From positions 62,001 through 126,000 of the forward strand of contig CALSFV010000227.1 in the NCBI GenBank assembly GCA_943737045.1: a stretch of 64,000 nt of DNA, in the 5' to 3' direction. A program made the position numbers and the translations under genes. Source of the DNA: Parapristionchus giblindavisi (Eukaryota; Nematoda; Chromadorea; Rhabditida; Diplogasteridae). Positions 27,200 to 37,800 of this stretch are shown here, piece by piece; positions within the stretch are counted from its first letter, which is position 1, and every line of letters begins with the position of its first letter. The notes beneath the pieces are model-generated. The model searched no databases. It was given only the letters and a program-made list of their open reading frames with translations, and had not been told where the DNA came from.

Positions 27200-28015
27200 C
27201 TCATATAGGTTGATGTAAACAATAAATTGTGGCAAACTTGTGCTTTTTGCAGGTGCGTGACAAGGATTGACAACTTTATCGCACCCAATTGCAGTCAGAC
27301 ATCAAATTTAATACAGATTGTTGTCAATGTGTCTAATAAATATTTGTGGTTGCAATTAATGAATGAACTGTTGACAGACAAGAAAAATGAGGATGATACA
27401 AGTCATGACCAGAGAAATGTGCTTCTTTCTAGTCAGACAACAAAAAATCTTCTTTTTGATGTCAATCGATTCTTGCCTTCTCATTGACATCAAAACGAAT
27501 ATTTTTTGTCGTCTGAATAGAAAGAAGCACATTTCTCTAGTCATTCCATTTTTTGGTGCATTTTCACATCCTCATAATAATGAGACGATAGTTCATTAGT
27601 CAAAGCGGCGCACCTCAGACAGGTTTGGTGACACGGCGGAGAGTGTGACAGAGAGAATCATTTGATGCCATCTCGCACGCACACCCTCTCTAATGCAGCC
27701 CACCAAACCCGCCTGGCATCCGCCTCGCCCTCTTTATAAGTTGGAAAACGTGATTAGCCATTCATTGTTGCCGCGCTATTACAGAGGCTGAACTAATGTT
27801 TTCTGACATGTATCATCCTCAGTTTTCTTGTCTGTCTACAAAATAGCCACTATCTGTTGCCACATTTATTTATTTCATACATTGACTACAATCGTTCTAC
27901 TTTTTGAAGTCTGACAACAAATTTCTCCGATAAAGTTGTCAATCGTTTGCCGTTGTCACACACCTGCAAAAAGCACAAGTTTGCCAAAATTTATTGTTTA
28001 CATCGCCCTATATGT
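27200..28015. mobile_element. Nested palindromes
   Basis: Outer arms: about 27,205-27,405 pairs with 27,800-28,010 (marker GCAAACTTGTGCTTTTTGCA and its complement). Inside lies a second palindrome at about 27,400-27,560 around GAGAAATGTGCTTCTTTC and its complement, then a third short one at 27,605-27,735 with CAGACAGGTTTGGTG and CACCAAACCCGCCTG. At least three elements are stacked. Confidence 0.65.
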
Positions 28016-28631
28016 ATTATAATTGCTATACACAAATTTTCATACCCTGGCAATGCGAGGTTTGACCCACTATATATGGCATACTTTTACGTCGCTTGAT
28101 GCGAAACAATACTAAAAATGACGATTTTTAAGTGAAAAATAACGAGTTTTTTGAATCAACACACCCTATTCCGAGAATTGACCCACTATATAAAAATAAA
28201 TGGCGAGTGCACCGAAATACATGATTGCTATTCATAAAAGTGATCAACCGATGCAAACTTTATGATTGAGTCGCAGTGAAGCATAACAAATATTTTACTT
28301 CAACAAATAGCTTTGTCTAGGAAAAATATATTTATTTATTTATCGTACACCGCAAAGGTGTTTCAACAAGTACAGAATGTTCGAGTGCAAGAAAAAAATA
28401 TGTGAGAGAATAAAAATTATTAAAAGAGAAGTGGATGGGGATGGGGGGGGGGGGGGGGGAAGGTGAGAGATCAATTGATCACGCCTTCTGCTACAGTCAG
28501 GAAGAGTGAAGAGGGGAGGAGCCTCTTGTGCGGTGGAGCAGCCGCAAATCCAATGTATATCGTATTGGATCTCTGAGTGAGCAGGGAGGGAGAGATCAAA
28601 GATCAAGTCGACCGGGAAGATGGGACGGGGA

Positions 28632-31573
28632 TTACAAATTTGGGACAGCAACACCTAGTTTATTCGGAAGATCAGGGAAAACAATTAGATGACGTTTAAT
28701 ACAAGGGATCGACAATTTAGGGTCACAAATTGTATGCAGTTTATTCAAAAATCGGGATGTTCTATGGGAGAATGATGCTTTTAGGTTTTCTCTATTGGAC
28801 TTGGGGATGTGGAGAACAAAAGCATTTTGACGACGGCTAATAGATCGATATGTATAAAAACGACTAATAGGAAGGTCTACAGTACAAGCGAATATTTTAA
28901 GTGCTAGAATGAGATCGGAAACAATTCGACGAACATAGAGACTAGGGAGTGCATAGAATGATAGTCTATTTGCATACGAAGGGCATACAATTTTAGAACG
29001 AGAACAACGATAGAAAAGTAAGCGAGTGAATAAATGTTGAGCCTTTTCTAATCTACGGATTCTGCCTTTAGCTGAAGGGGACCAGACGGGGGAAGCATAT
29101 TCTAATATGGGAATAATGAAAGATTGATAGGCACGAATATAAGGTTCAGGTAAAGTACATGTGACACTACGAAAGAGAAGGTAAATAAGAGATGAAGCTT
29201 TATTGCAAACAGTAGAGATGTGGGTATCGAAATTGAGAGATACATCAATAAGGACTCCTAGGTCCTTAACAGAAGTGGTGTGGGGTAGGTCAATAGAATT
29301 AAGTTGGTACTTATGGTAGGGATTGTTTTTGCCTAAATAAATAACGTTGCATTTATTTGTAGCAACTTCTAACTGCCATTTTTTGCAGTAATCTATGAAA
29401 GCCGATAACCCCGACTGAAAATGGGAATGAGAATCAGATGGCGAAAGTGGGTCATAAGCAGTAAATAGTTTGACATCGTCAGCAAAAAGCCTACAGGAAA
29501 GACCAGGGAAGGGAGAAAATACCCGGGGAAGATCAAAAGTGTATAGCAAAAAAGAAGAGGACCCAAAACTGTACCTTGAGGAACACCAGAGATGACCTCT
29601 CTCTCATTAGAGAGAGAAGATCCAATACGAACTCTAAAACGTCTTTTATCCAAATATGCTGAAAACCACTTTAACAAACAATCACGAATGCCAAGTGAAC
29701 GTAATTTACATAATAACTTGGGATGAGAGACTTTGTTGAAAGCCTTAGCAAGATCAATATAAGCGACATCTATACAACGATCACGATCGATATCTTCACG
29801 CCATGACTGGGTACAATCAAGTAGTTGAGTAACAGTGGATTTATTACTAAGGAAACCATGTTGCTCGGAAGGAATAATATTGTGGATTTGACACCACCAT
29901 ATTAACTTTGGTTTGAGAAGCCTTTCCATTATTTTGGAAGGAATAGGTGTCAGGCTAATAGGGCGAAAATGAGAGACTAAGGAGGGGCTAGAAACTTTGG
30001 GGATGGGAATGACTATAGAGGATTTCCAGAGGGATGGGATATCACCGAGCATGAGACTGTAATTAAATATGTGTGCAAGAGGTTCAGAGAGGGAGGCGAA
30101 ACAATGCTTGAAAATAATGGAAGGAATATTATCGGAAGGAAGAGAACAAGATGTGGAGACTCGTTTGAGAAGGGGGGAAATGTCTTGGGGCAAAACAACT
30201 GAAACACGTAAGGTGGAGGAAATAGTGGAGGATGGTGAAGGCATGGTACCATCGTCACGAGTGAATACGGAAGTAAAATATTCAGACAGAGATTCAGCCT
30301 TGTCAAAATCGCTAGTGACAGTGGAACCATCTGATCTAGTGAGAGAGGCGACAATCATTGACTTAGACTTAAAGCGAGTAGAGATGTAACGATAGAATGA
30401 ACGACCATGAGTTTTACAAAGTAGACGGTTTTCATAGTTACGAGTAAATTTTCGAATTTCGCGATCAAGCTTTAGAGAAACGGAATGAAACAATTCTTGT
30501 ACGGGGCGGAGGTGTAACTTATCAAAAAGAGCACGCTTGTGAGCAAGAAGAGATTTAATGTGTGGGGGATAATGGTCAACAGATAGAGTTTGCTTCTTCA
30601 AAGGGACAAAAAGTGAAAAGAGAGAGTAGATATAAGAGCAGAAGCGATTATACATGTCCGAAATATCCAAAAAACCAGCAAAAATTTCCGCCCAGTCCGT
30701 CCCAAACAGTGCATTATCCAAGGCGGGAAAGTCAGTTTTGCGAAAATCATAGGTGTGCACTGCTATGGGAGGAGTGAGAGGAAAGTTGAAAAGGAAGGAA
30801 ATTGAGGAATGATCGGAATTACGGAAGGGTGCAGAGAGAGAACAGTCAGTAACAACATTGGGAGGGGATAGAATGATATCCAAATAGTGATTATTAAGAG
30901 AAGGTCCAGGGACAACTTGGGAAAGATCGAGATCTATGGCTATATCATGGAGAAGGGAAGCTTGTGAGGAAAGAGTATCAGAAGAGGACCAATTTAAGTG
31001 CAAATTGAAATCACCCAAAATCACAACCTGATGTTGGACAGAAACTAAAGAAGATAATTCGTCGAAAAGTTGGATGTTTTGGGCGGTAGTGGTATTGGGT
31101 GGTCGATAGACAAGAATGAAGCGGGTAGGAACATGGGTGAGGGGAGAATGAATATCGATAACAAGAATATCACTGGATAATGTGGTGGAGGGGGAGATAC
31201 GTGAAACGGGGATATGGTCACGGATTAGGGTACAAACGCCACCACCACGACGAGCACGATCATTACGAAAGATACGGTAAGGAAAGGCAAGAAGTAGTTC
31301 AGAGTCAAAGATTCTGGAAGTTAACCAAGATTCAGTTATGAACAAAATATCAGGTCGATCGATAGAGAGAATGGAATGAAGATCAGGGATCTTATTGCAG
31401 AGAGAACGAGCATTGAAGAGAGTACAGGACAATGGAGAGGAGGGAAGGGGGTCGAGAGAGTGGGTTGAAATACGAGAGGGATGAGGGGGGAAAGAAGGAG
31501 AGGTCAGAGATGAAATGGGAGAATGGAATGAGAGAGTCTCAGAGCAATCGGATGATGATATCAATGAGTTCAA
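28632..31573 (-). pseudogene. LINE ORF2: APE endonuclease and reverse transcriptase, one frameshift
   Basis: The first frame runs 31,573 to about 29,554. It holds an apurinic-type endonuclease (ITESWL, VYRPPN, GDFNLHL, SDHSSISF over roughly residues 50-270) and the reverse-transcriptase fingers and palm (FRPISLTPIPSK, YIDLAKAFNKVSH, SGVPQGTVLGPLLF). The LFADDVKLF active-site box and the thumb/C-terminal region are in the next frame, which runs to the stop at 28,632. The switch lies at a run of six T (29,548-29,553 on the plus strand as A); one more T would make a single frame of about 980 codons. So either the copy is recently broken or the base was lost in assembly. All catalytic residues seen are conserved. 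Confidence 0.85.
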
Positions 31574-31686
31574 AGAACAATCAAGAGATAATGATGGACT
31601 ATCTGGACATGTGCGACAATATTCTACGATTGGTGAAACAGTAGAAATACAGTAGGGAGAATGATCGAGGAGCGGTGTACGGTAAC

Positions 31687-32472
31687 CTAGTTTCCCTGAG
31701 GGAGTCGAGTACGAACTTTGGTCTTAATGTCATCGCGATGCCAGAGCTGATCTCTGTACATCACGTATGGGCAAGAAGGATCCTTAGAACGCATCTCCCT
31801 CAGAGATTCTCTCAGTGACTTGCACCTCTCTCTCTCCTCTCGTGTCTGCGACTTGCGAATGTAGATGCCCTTCCACTCCTCGTTATTGCGGAGGGATTGG
31901 GCGTGTTTGAGTGCAGACAGTTGATGAGTTCTAGAGGGCAAAACCACCTTGAGCAGTCGGGGACCCCGATCAGACTTTGGACCCATCCGAAACACCATCT
32001 GAGGTACCGCCTCAACCTCGAGATGACTGAGAACTCGGCCTACGGCCAGTCTATCAGCCTCGAGTCTCTCCACAAGCGAGAGTGAAGAGGCGGCCTCGGG
32101 CAGACCAGAGATCACGAGAGATCTCGCCCTGAGATGGGCCTCGACAGGATCCTCAGTGAGACCAGAGGACGTGGGAGGAGAGGAGGTAGAGGAGGGGGGA
32201 GGGACGACCCCAACAGACTCCCCAGTGGGAGAAGAAACATCCCTCTCCTTAGAGAGAAGCTCAACCTGAGTGGCCAGCTTACTCAGGAGTGATGTCACTT
32301 CATTCCAAAGGGGAGCCTCAACACCTTTTGGCACTTCACCCAACGCAAGAGCATGCGCGCTGGCAATCATGTTGTCCAGCATACATCTCCTGGCAGGGGG
32401 AGAATCACCACCAGATGATGGGCGAGTCGTCCCACGAGGGGCCATGTGAGGAGATAAAAACGCGCTAATCAA
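31687..32472 (-). CDS. LINE ORF1 protein
   Basis: 261 codons, open, 113 bp upstream of ORF2. The C-terminal half has the layout of nematode LINE ORF1 proteins: ARSLVISGLPEA, LEADRLAVGRVLSHLEVE, FRMGPKSDRGPRLLKVVLPS and IYIRKSQTREERE, an RNA-recognition-like fold followed by a basic tail. The N-terminal third is Ser/Pro-rich low complexity. ORF1 proteins bind the element RNA and act as chaperones during target-primed reverse transcription. An internal ATG at residue 10 (MAPRG) could also be the start. Recognition is by pattern only. Confidence 0.75.
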   Translation of the reverse strand: MISAFLSPHMAPRGTTRPSSGGDSPPARRCMLDNMIASAHALALGEVPKGVEAPLWNEVTSLLSKLATQVELLSKERDVSSPTGESVGVVPPPSSTSSPPTSSGLTEDPVEAHLRARSLVISGLPEAASSLSLVERLEADRLAVGRVLSHLEVEAVPQMVFRMGPKSDRGPRLLKVVLPSRTHQLSALKHAQSLRNNEEWKGIYIRKSQTREERERCKSLRESLREMRSKDPSCPYVMYRDQLWHRDDIKTKVRTRLPQGN

Positions 32473-32816
32473 TAATCGAGAGAGAAAAGAAAGGTCACCT
32501 TCCCAGAGAAGGGAAGAGAGAAGAGTGTCATATATGAATATAGGGGACGCAACGCACTCACATTGCCCTGCATTCGTCCCTGCTCCTTTCTATCCTTATC
32601 ATTTCACTGGTATCCTCCACACGTTCATCTTTTATATCATCCTCATCATGTTTCGTATCCTTCTTCTTCTTCTTCTACAAACCAATAATCAATTAAATTA
32701 AAAACTAGTAATCATACATCTACGAAACTTCGAAAACACAAAACTTCTCACGATCTTTTTACTCAAAAAAAATTCTCACAACAATTCCAATTCCTAAATT
32801 AACTAAAAATGTAAAC

Positions 32817-33829
32817 CTTGATATCGGCACCGCTGAGATCGTTCTTGGCAGTGATGAACTCCTCGAGTGCGATCTCATCGCAAAGACTTCATGACTCCTC
32901 AAAGTACTCTGGGTGGGTGACCGGCAGCTAGACAGCCTCCTTGATCTCCTGCAAGCAAAGTTGAATTAAAATAATGAAAATTCCGTTTTTTTAACAAACA
33001 ACGACAACAACGATAACATTCAATGCATTGGGAGAAAGCAATGTAGCAACTTTTTCTTAAATAATTAAAGTGAAGTAGCAATGACAAAACCTGAACCAGC
33101 TGGTCGAGACCTCTCACATCGGCGTACGTCTTCTGCGGGGCCTTCTCCAGCTTCATCACGGAGACCTACAAGAAGGAGGTTATCGAAACCATAAGACCGT
33201 AAAGGAAGATGAACCAAACACAAATAGACATAGTAAATAGAGAAGCTCCACGCTCACGATCGCAACAAGTTTTTAAATTCACAACACTTTTTAAATTCAC
33301 ACCCGAGCTAATTTGACTCTGTCCAAGCTCTCTCGCAGACAAAGAAAGCAAGAGGCTTAGCGGAGAGTATCAAATTAGCTCGGAATGTGCCTTTAATGAG
33401 AATAAGTCACCATAAGCAACTGCTCACCATAGGGTCAGTATCATCAGAGACACTCCAATTACAGCGTGAGGCTTGTGGTTGAGCAGTACCGAACATCCCG
33501 ATTCCAGTCTGCAAATCGATTGATTTTTGTTTTGTTGAATACTAAATCTGTGTCGTACTCTTCATCGTCCCTTGTTTGTAACGTACTTTTCGACCTATGG
33601 TCCATATCCTCTTCACAACATATACTTGCTTTGTTTACTGTCTACGAGAGGTTAGAGCATTGTGGGGGGATGAATAAATCGATAATCATACCTTACTGCT
33701 ACTTGTCCACAAGGAGAGGATGTTGACATAGTGCTCGCTGCCGACGTTGGTACTGACGATAGCGTGATGGTCATCGATGATCTCCTCAAGGGAACCAACA
33801 GCCGTCTGGGTGCCAAGGAGCTCATCCAC
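32817..33829 (-). pseudogene. rpt-2: 26S proteasome ATPase Rpt2 (PSMC1) pseudogene
   Basis: Minus-strand exon-like blocks at 33829-33702, 33508-33428, 33165-33091 and 32948-32817, separated by introns with normal borders. They encode highly conserved Rpt2 pieces: [20 protein letters not shown] and [59 protein letters not shown] and LEEFITAKNDLSGADIK. Damage: a one-base loss after NILS, a one-base loss after HAVIGV, a TAG after EIKEAV (32,928-32,930), and a deletion at about 32,895 that removes the whole AAA module (Walker A, Walker B, Arg fingers, about 230 residues) joining HPEYFEE to the LEEF segment. Retained introns show it arose by DNA duplication, not by retrotransposition. It cannot make a working ATPase. 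The intact parent is not in this window. Confidence 0.85.
33297..33394. mobile_element. MITE family 2 copy
   Basis: ACCCGAGCTAATTTGACTCT, CTCTCGCAGACAAAGAAAGC and GCGGAGAGTATCAAATTAGC then GGAATGTGCCTTTAA in palindromic order. It lies in an intron of the Rpt2 pseudogene. Confidence 0.65.
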
Positions 33830-33839
33830 CTAGAGAAAT

Positions 33840-34856
33840 CAATATTAATTACGAAATTAGCATTAAATGTCCAAGTCGGAGTTTCAAAAGAAAATAATTC
33901 TCTAACACGTGCTATGATTAAAGCATTTTAAAGCAATTTTGGTTAAAAAAAGGCGAATTTGGTACTCACACAGAAAATATACTTAAATTTATAATCTCTT
34001 ACTCTTCATTTTCTTATTATAAGAAATATCTGCGAAAATCCTCTTGAAAAGTAAGCATTTAATTTCTGATGCTCTGTTCTAAACAGTCAATTATTAGAAC
34101 AGAATATCCCGTAAGAGAATTTTTTTGTGAATACGGTAGGAGTAGGGAGTGGGAAAGGAGAGTGAGAAAAGATCGAGGGATTGAGAGAACCAGGTCACCC
34201 GATAGTTCCCTCTGGCAATGATATGTTGGGTGAGAAACTAATATGAAGCAAGCCTTCTCTGTAAGGTGTGCGAGCTTTATCTTGCAAAAGTAGAGTGATA
34301 GACATTAGGACCGTGGCCCATTACAGTCTTTTTGATTTATTGTCGTTTTTTTCCTATCCAACACAACCCATTTTTAATTTTTCCCTATCATTCTCTCTCT
34401 AATTCTTCACAGAGCTTCATTTCCACATTACCAATGTCTTTCCTATTTTACAATCGAAAGTCCTAAAAAAATAAAATATCAAGGAGCACTGAATTTGTAA
34501 ATTTCAATGCATTTTGCCAATCTAATTACTCAAAAATATTATGCATAATTTAACGCTATTAAAATAATCTAGCCTTTTTTCACATTTGTCATTTCGATAA
34601 CTATTTGCATGGACTGAATTGGCCTTCAGTTATCACTTGCCTAGCAGTGATCTCCCACAAGACCACGTGTGTCTTGAATATCGGAATTTACGTTTGCCTT
34701 TACATACATGGATATCATTCTTAATTATGAATCACTTCATACATAGAAAAAAACGTTAAAACACCACCTACCCAGCTGTAACTGTGAACATTAACGCGAG
34801 TCTCGCAAAAACTGCGCACGGAGGGAGTTTAACTAAAATTTTAAAAAAACTGTTGA
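33840..34856. other. Intergenic spacer, likely 5' region of copy A
   Basis: About 1 kb with no supported exon. It should hold the promoter and 5' sequence of ZYG11-like copy A, but no motif can be assigned. Confidence 0.4.
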
Positions 34857-34862
34857 TTTCAG
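34857..34862 (+). promoter_or_regulatory. Candidate trans-splice (spliced leader) acceptor
   Basis: TTTCAG sits immediately before the ATG at 34,863, after a T/A-rich stretch. In nematodes this is the usual form of a spliced-leader acceptor on the first exon. A cis intron with an upstream non-coding exon is the alternative. Confidence 0.5.
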
Positions 34863-37800
34863 ATGTTTGTCGACAAGAGTCTCGAGGAGATAGCATTTGA
34901 TCGGTTGGCTGATCTTATTATAGCGAAACGAATGCCTACATTTGACTCACCGCTACCAATTTTCATTTCAAATGGTGTGATTCGAAGTTTGAATTGGAAA
35001 TGTCGTCTAAACTCTTCTCTATCATTACTTGATACAAAGAGATTTACTATTACCGAGGTACCCTTCACATTGAAATTTGAAAAAAATGCCAATAAATTAC
35101 GCTATGCCGCAGTATGGTATACTCTTATTATCTGCGCTCTTTCTCTTTATCGTACATCGAAACGCTGTGCCAGACATGAATAGCTTGACAAAATTCCTAG
35201 AACAAAAGTAACCGATTCAGTATAGGTATCCAGGAACTGTTGCAAAACCGTTTCCGGCAAACGTGACGTCATAAGCGTAGGCGGAGGATATTTTGCAAAC
35301 GACGACTATGCTTGTGCCGCCACGTTTGCCGGAATGGATACGTTCATGGATACGGCCTCAGAACGTAACCATCAACAAATTTATTTAATTTATATCACAT
35401 TTATGATCTTCAAAATGGTATGTCAAATAATTCCCCCCCCCCCCAAAAGAAAATCATATGTCCGGACTGTTCTCTGACTGCGCTCTTCTCACACTTGGGC
35501 GTAATCTCTCACTTTACTTTAAAGATGGAAGTCCTTGAATGTCTATGCAAATGCGTATCATATCGGTTATGTAAGGGATATATATAATACAATAAGTTAG
35601 CATGTACATTCATCTATCCCTAGTTGTAGTGGTAAAATAGCAGTCTACTTAGCGTAATGTCGCGGGTTCGAAACCCATTGCCTTTCGAGAGCTTCTGGAA
35701 CTTGTTCCTTTTCGATCTTTACACACCTTACAGAATGGAGTGAATAGCGGAGTTTACATACATAAAATACAATGTAACAAGTGTGGCAACATATTTTCAA
35801 AATTTCGCGCCTTTGCCTGCACAATTTTTGTTTATATCTTTCTCTCTTCACAGTTATTCATGAAAATATCGGTGGGACTCCACGGACTCGAGTTGGACCC
35901 GTTAATGTAAATCCCTCACATCTCTCTTGTGCGAAAGTCAAATGAAATATGTGAAGTTAGCGCAGCCATCTCACCTCTCCCATAGCGAAAAAAACGTTGG
36001 GTTAAACGGTTAACGCTTAGACTTGCTACTCCTTGTCGGAAGTTCGAAAAATGTTGCCGAGTCTCCTTAATTTTCAAAAAAAGTGAACCTTTCCCTGCAC
36101 GGTTCTCATGGTTCGTGTTTCTAGCGATCAATAAGCTAAAATAAATAGTGTACGATAGGTAGAATAACGTTTCCTACCTTTCAATATTTTTTATATATTT
36201 GAAATTCTCTACCCTATGCAAATTCTATCGCGGATGCGTTCATAAAGGGAGCGTAACCTCTCTCAATGGTCTCTTCGACGCGCAGTGCTTTCTCGTTGTT
36301 AGAGAACAGAGAAATAATGTGAAAAATGAAGAGACCATTGAGTGAGGTAACGCTCCCTTTAACTGATGGCTGGCTTACGCGGGGATGTCATTTAGTTTAC
36401 ATTTATCCATTTTAGTTTGTAACACAAATTACAGGTAGAGATTTTACTCACTGAATCAGACTACGATTCAATATCAACCATTCTCCAACATCGACTAAAG
36501 AAATTGATTTTACATGGAAGGTTGAGAAATCTTGACCGTAAGTTGGCTGTTTCTAGCAGATTTAAATTAAATTCATTAAATTCATTTATTTTAAATTAAA
36601 TCAAATTCTTTTATCTAAATTTTAAATGGCTAAGCATAAAAACAATAATGCTTTCCTGGTGCAAAAACAACTTACCGCCCCTTAAGATGGCCCATAAATG
36701 ATAATAAATAGTTAATAAAAGAAAGCCTGATTAAATAAATGATAATTAAACAATACAAAATTAGGTTTGCATGCATATTAATATTGAAATTTAACTATGT
36801 TATAAAATATAAATTAATATTTTTCCTTACTATTTTCGGTAGCTACGATAACATTTTGGATTGGAGAAGATTGTGTTTTTTTCAATATTAAAAATATTCG
36901 GTTCATTTATTTATATATTTATTTTGGTTAATTCAGGCGAGTCATTCACTGTTCCTGAATCGTTGAGTGAATGTTATACTCTGAATCAACTTGAACTAAT
37001 TGGATTCGAGGATATACCAAAAAGCTTTATTTCAAAGGTATGTATTGTACTGTTAAAATTTTTATTTCAAATTTCTAAATTTAAATATATATATATATTA
37101 AACGTTATCGGCTGGTGACAACAGCAATATAAAGCCGATAAATAAGTTTGAAATGAAGTGAAATATCAAATTGAAATCTTTTTAAATTATTTTTTTAGAT
37201 TGATTTATTCACAACATTGGACACTCTTGTTATTCCACGTACACTGAGTTTAACTGGAGAAATTCTCTATAATATACTAAAGGTTTGTTGGTTACGATTT
37301 GCCCAATTCTTCAACCAAGAAAGTTTCAAAAAATTAACAAAAAAAAACAAAAGTGAGAATGAAAAAGTTAATAAAAAGTTTAATTTGCACACAGCAAATT
37401 ACGTTATAACATCTCAATGGGATCGTGTGAGAGAATAATTCTTTGGATTTTGCACATAATGATAGAATTCATTGAATTTCTCCAATTTATTATCGATCAA
37501 ACCATTATCTTACGTTGCCACAGTTGTGACAGTGTATTTTATGTGTACTCTAGTATTCACTCCATTCTGTAACGCTATTTTCCACTGGCCACATAAAAAA
37601 TATTATTATTATTAAAAAAATCAATTCATAAATCATTTATTGATTAATAATTACGATTAAAGAATGTGGAAAATTTTCTTAAGGGACTTCCTCAACTTCT
37701 CCAGCTCGACGTCTCTTCGTGTCCTCTACTTTCTAATATATCTTGTCTCAGTCAAGTCAAGCAATTGATGGAGCTTGGACTTTACGAACTTAAATTGAGC

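Larger units (their letters stand above)
28329..32550 (-). mobile_element. Near-complete non-LTR retrotransposon (LINE)
   Basis: A minus-strand element of about 4.2 kb with ORF1 (32,472-31,687), ORF2 (31,573-28,632) and a 3' end carrying a small hairpin CACCTTTGCGGTG followed by a TAAATAAATAAAT tail instead of poly(A). Hairpin plus short-repeat tail and an APE-type endonuclease point to a CR1-like or related clade, as commonly found in nematodes. The 5' boundary near 32,550 is an estimate. It is inserted between the chitin-binding gene and the Rpt2 pseudogene. A diverged relative occupies 1-940. Confidence 0.85.

Noticed and set aside
30069..30777. Plus-strand frames across the LINE (106, 71 and 70 codons)
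   Set aside because: Antisense shadows of ORF2.
32570..32690. Lys-rich minus-strand stretch (KKKKKDTKHDEDD) as an Rpt2 exon
   Set aside because: Rpt2 has a Lys-rich segment only near its N-terminus, whereas this lies 3' of the last recognised block; it may be chance or flanking sequence.
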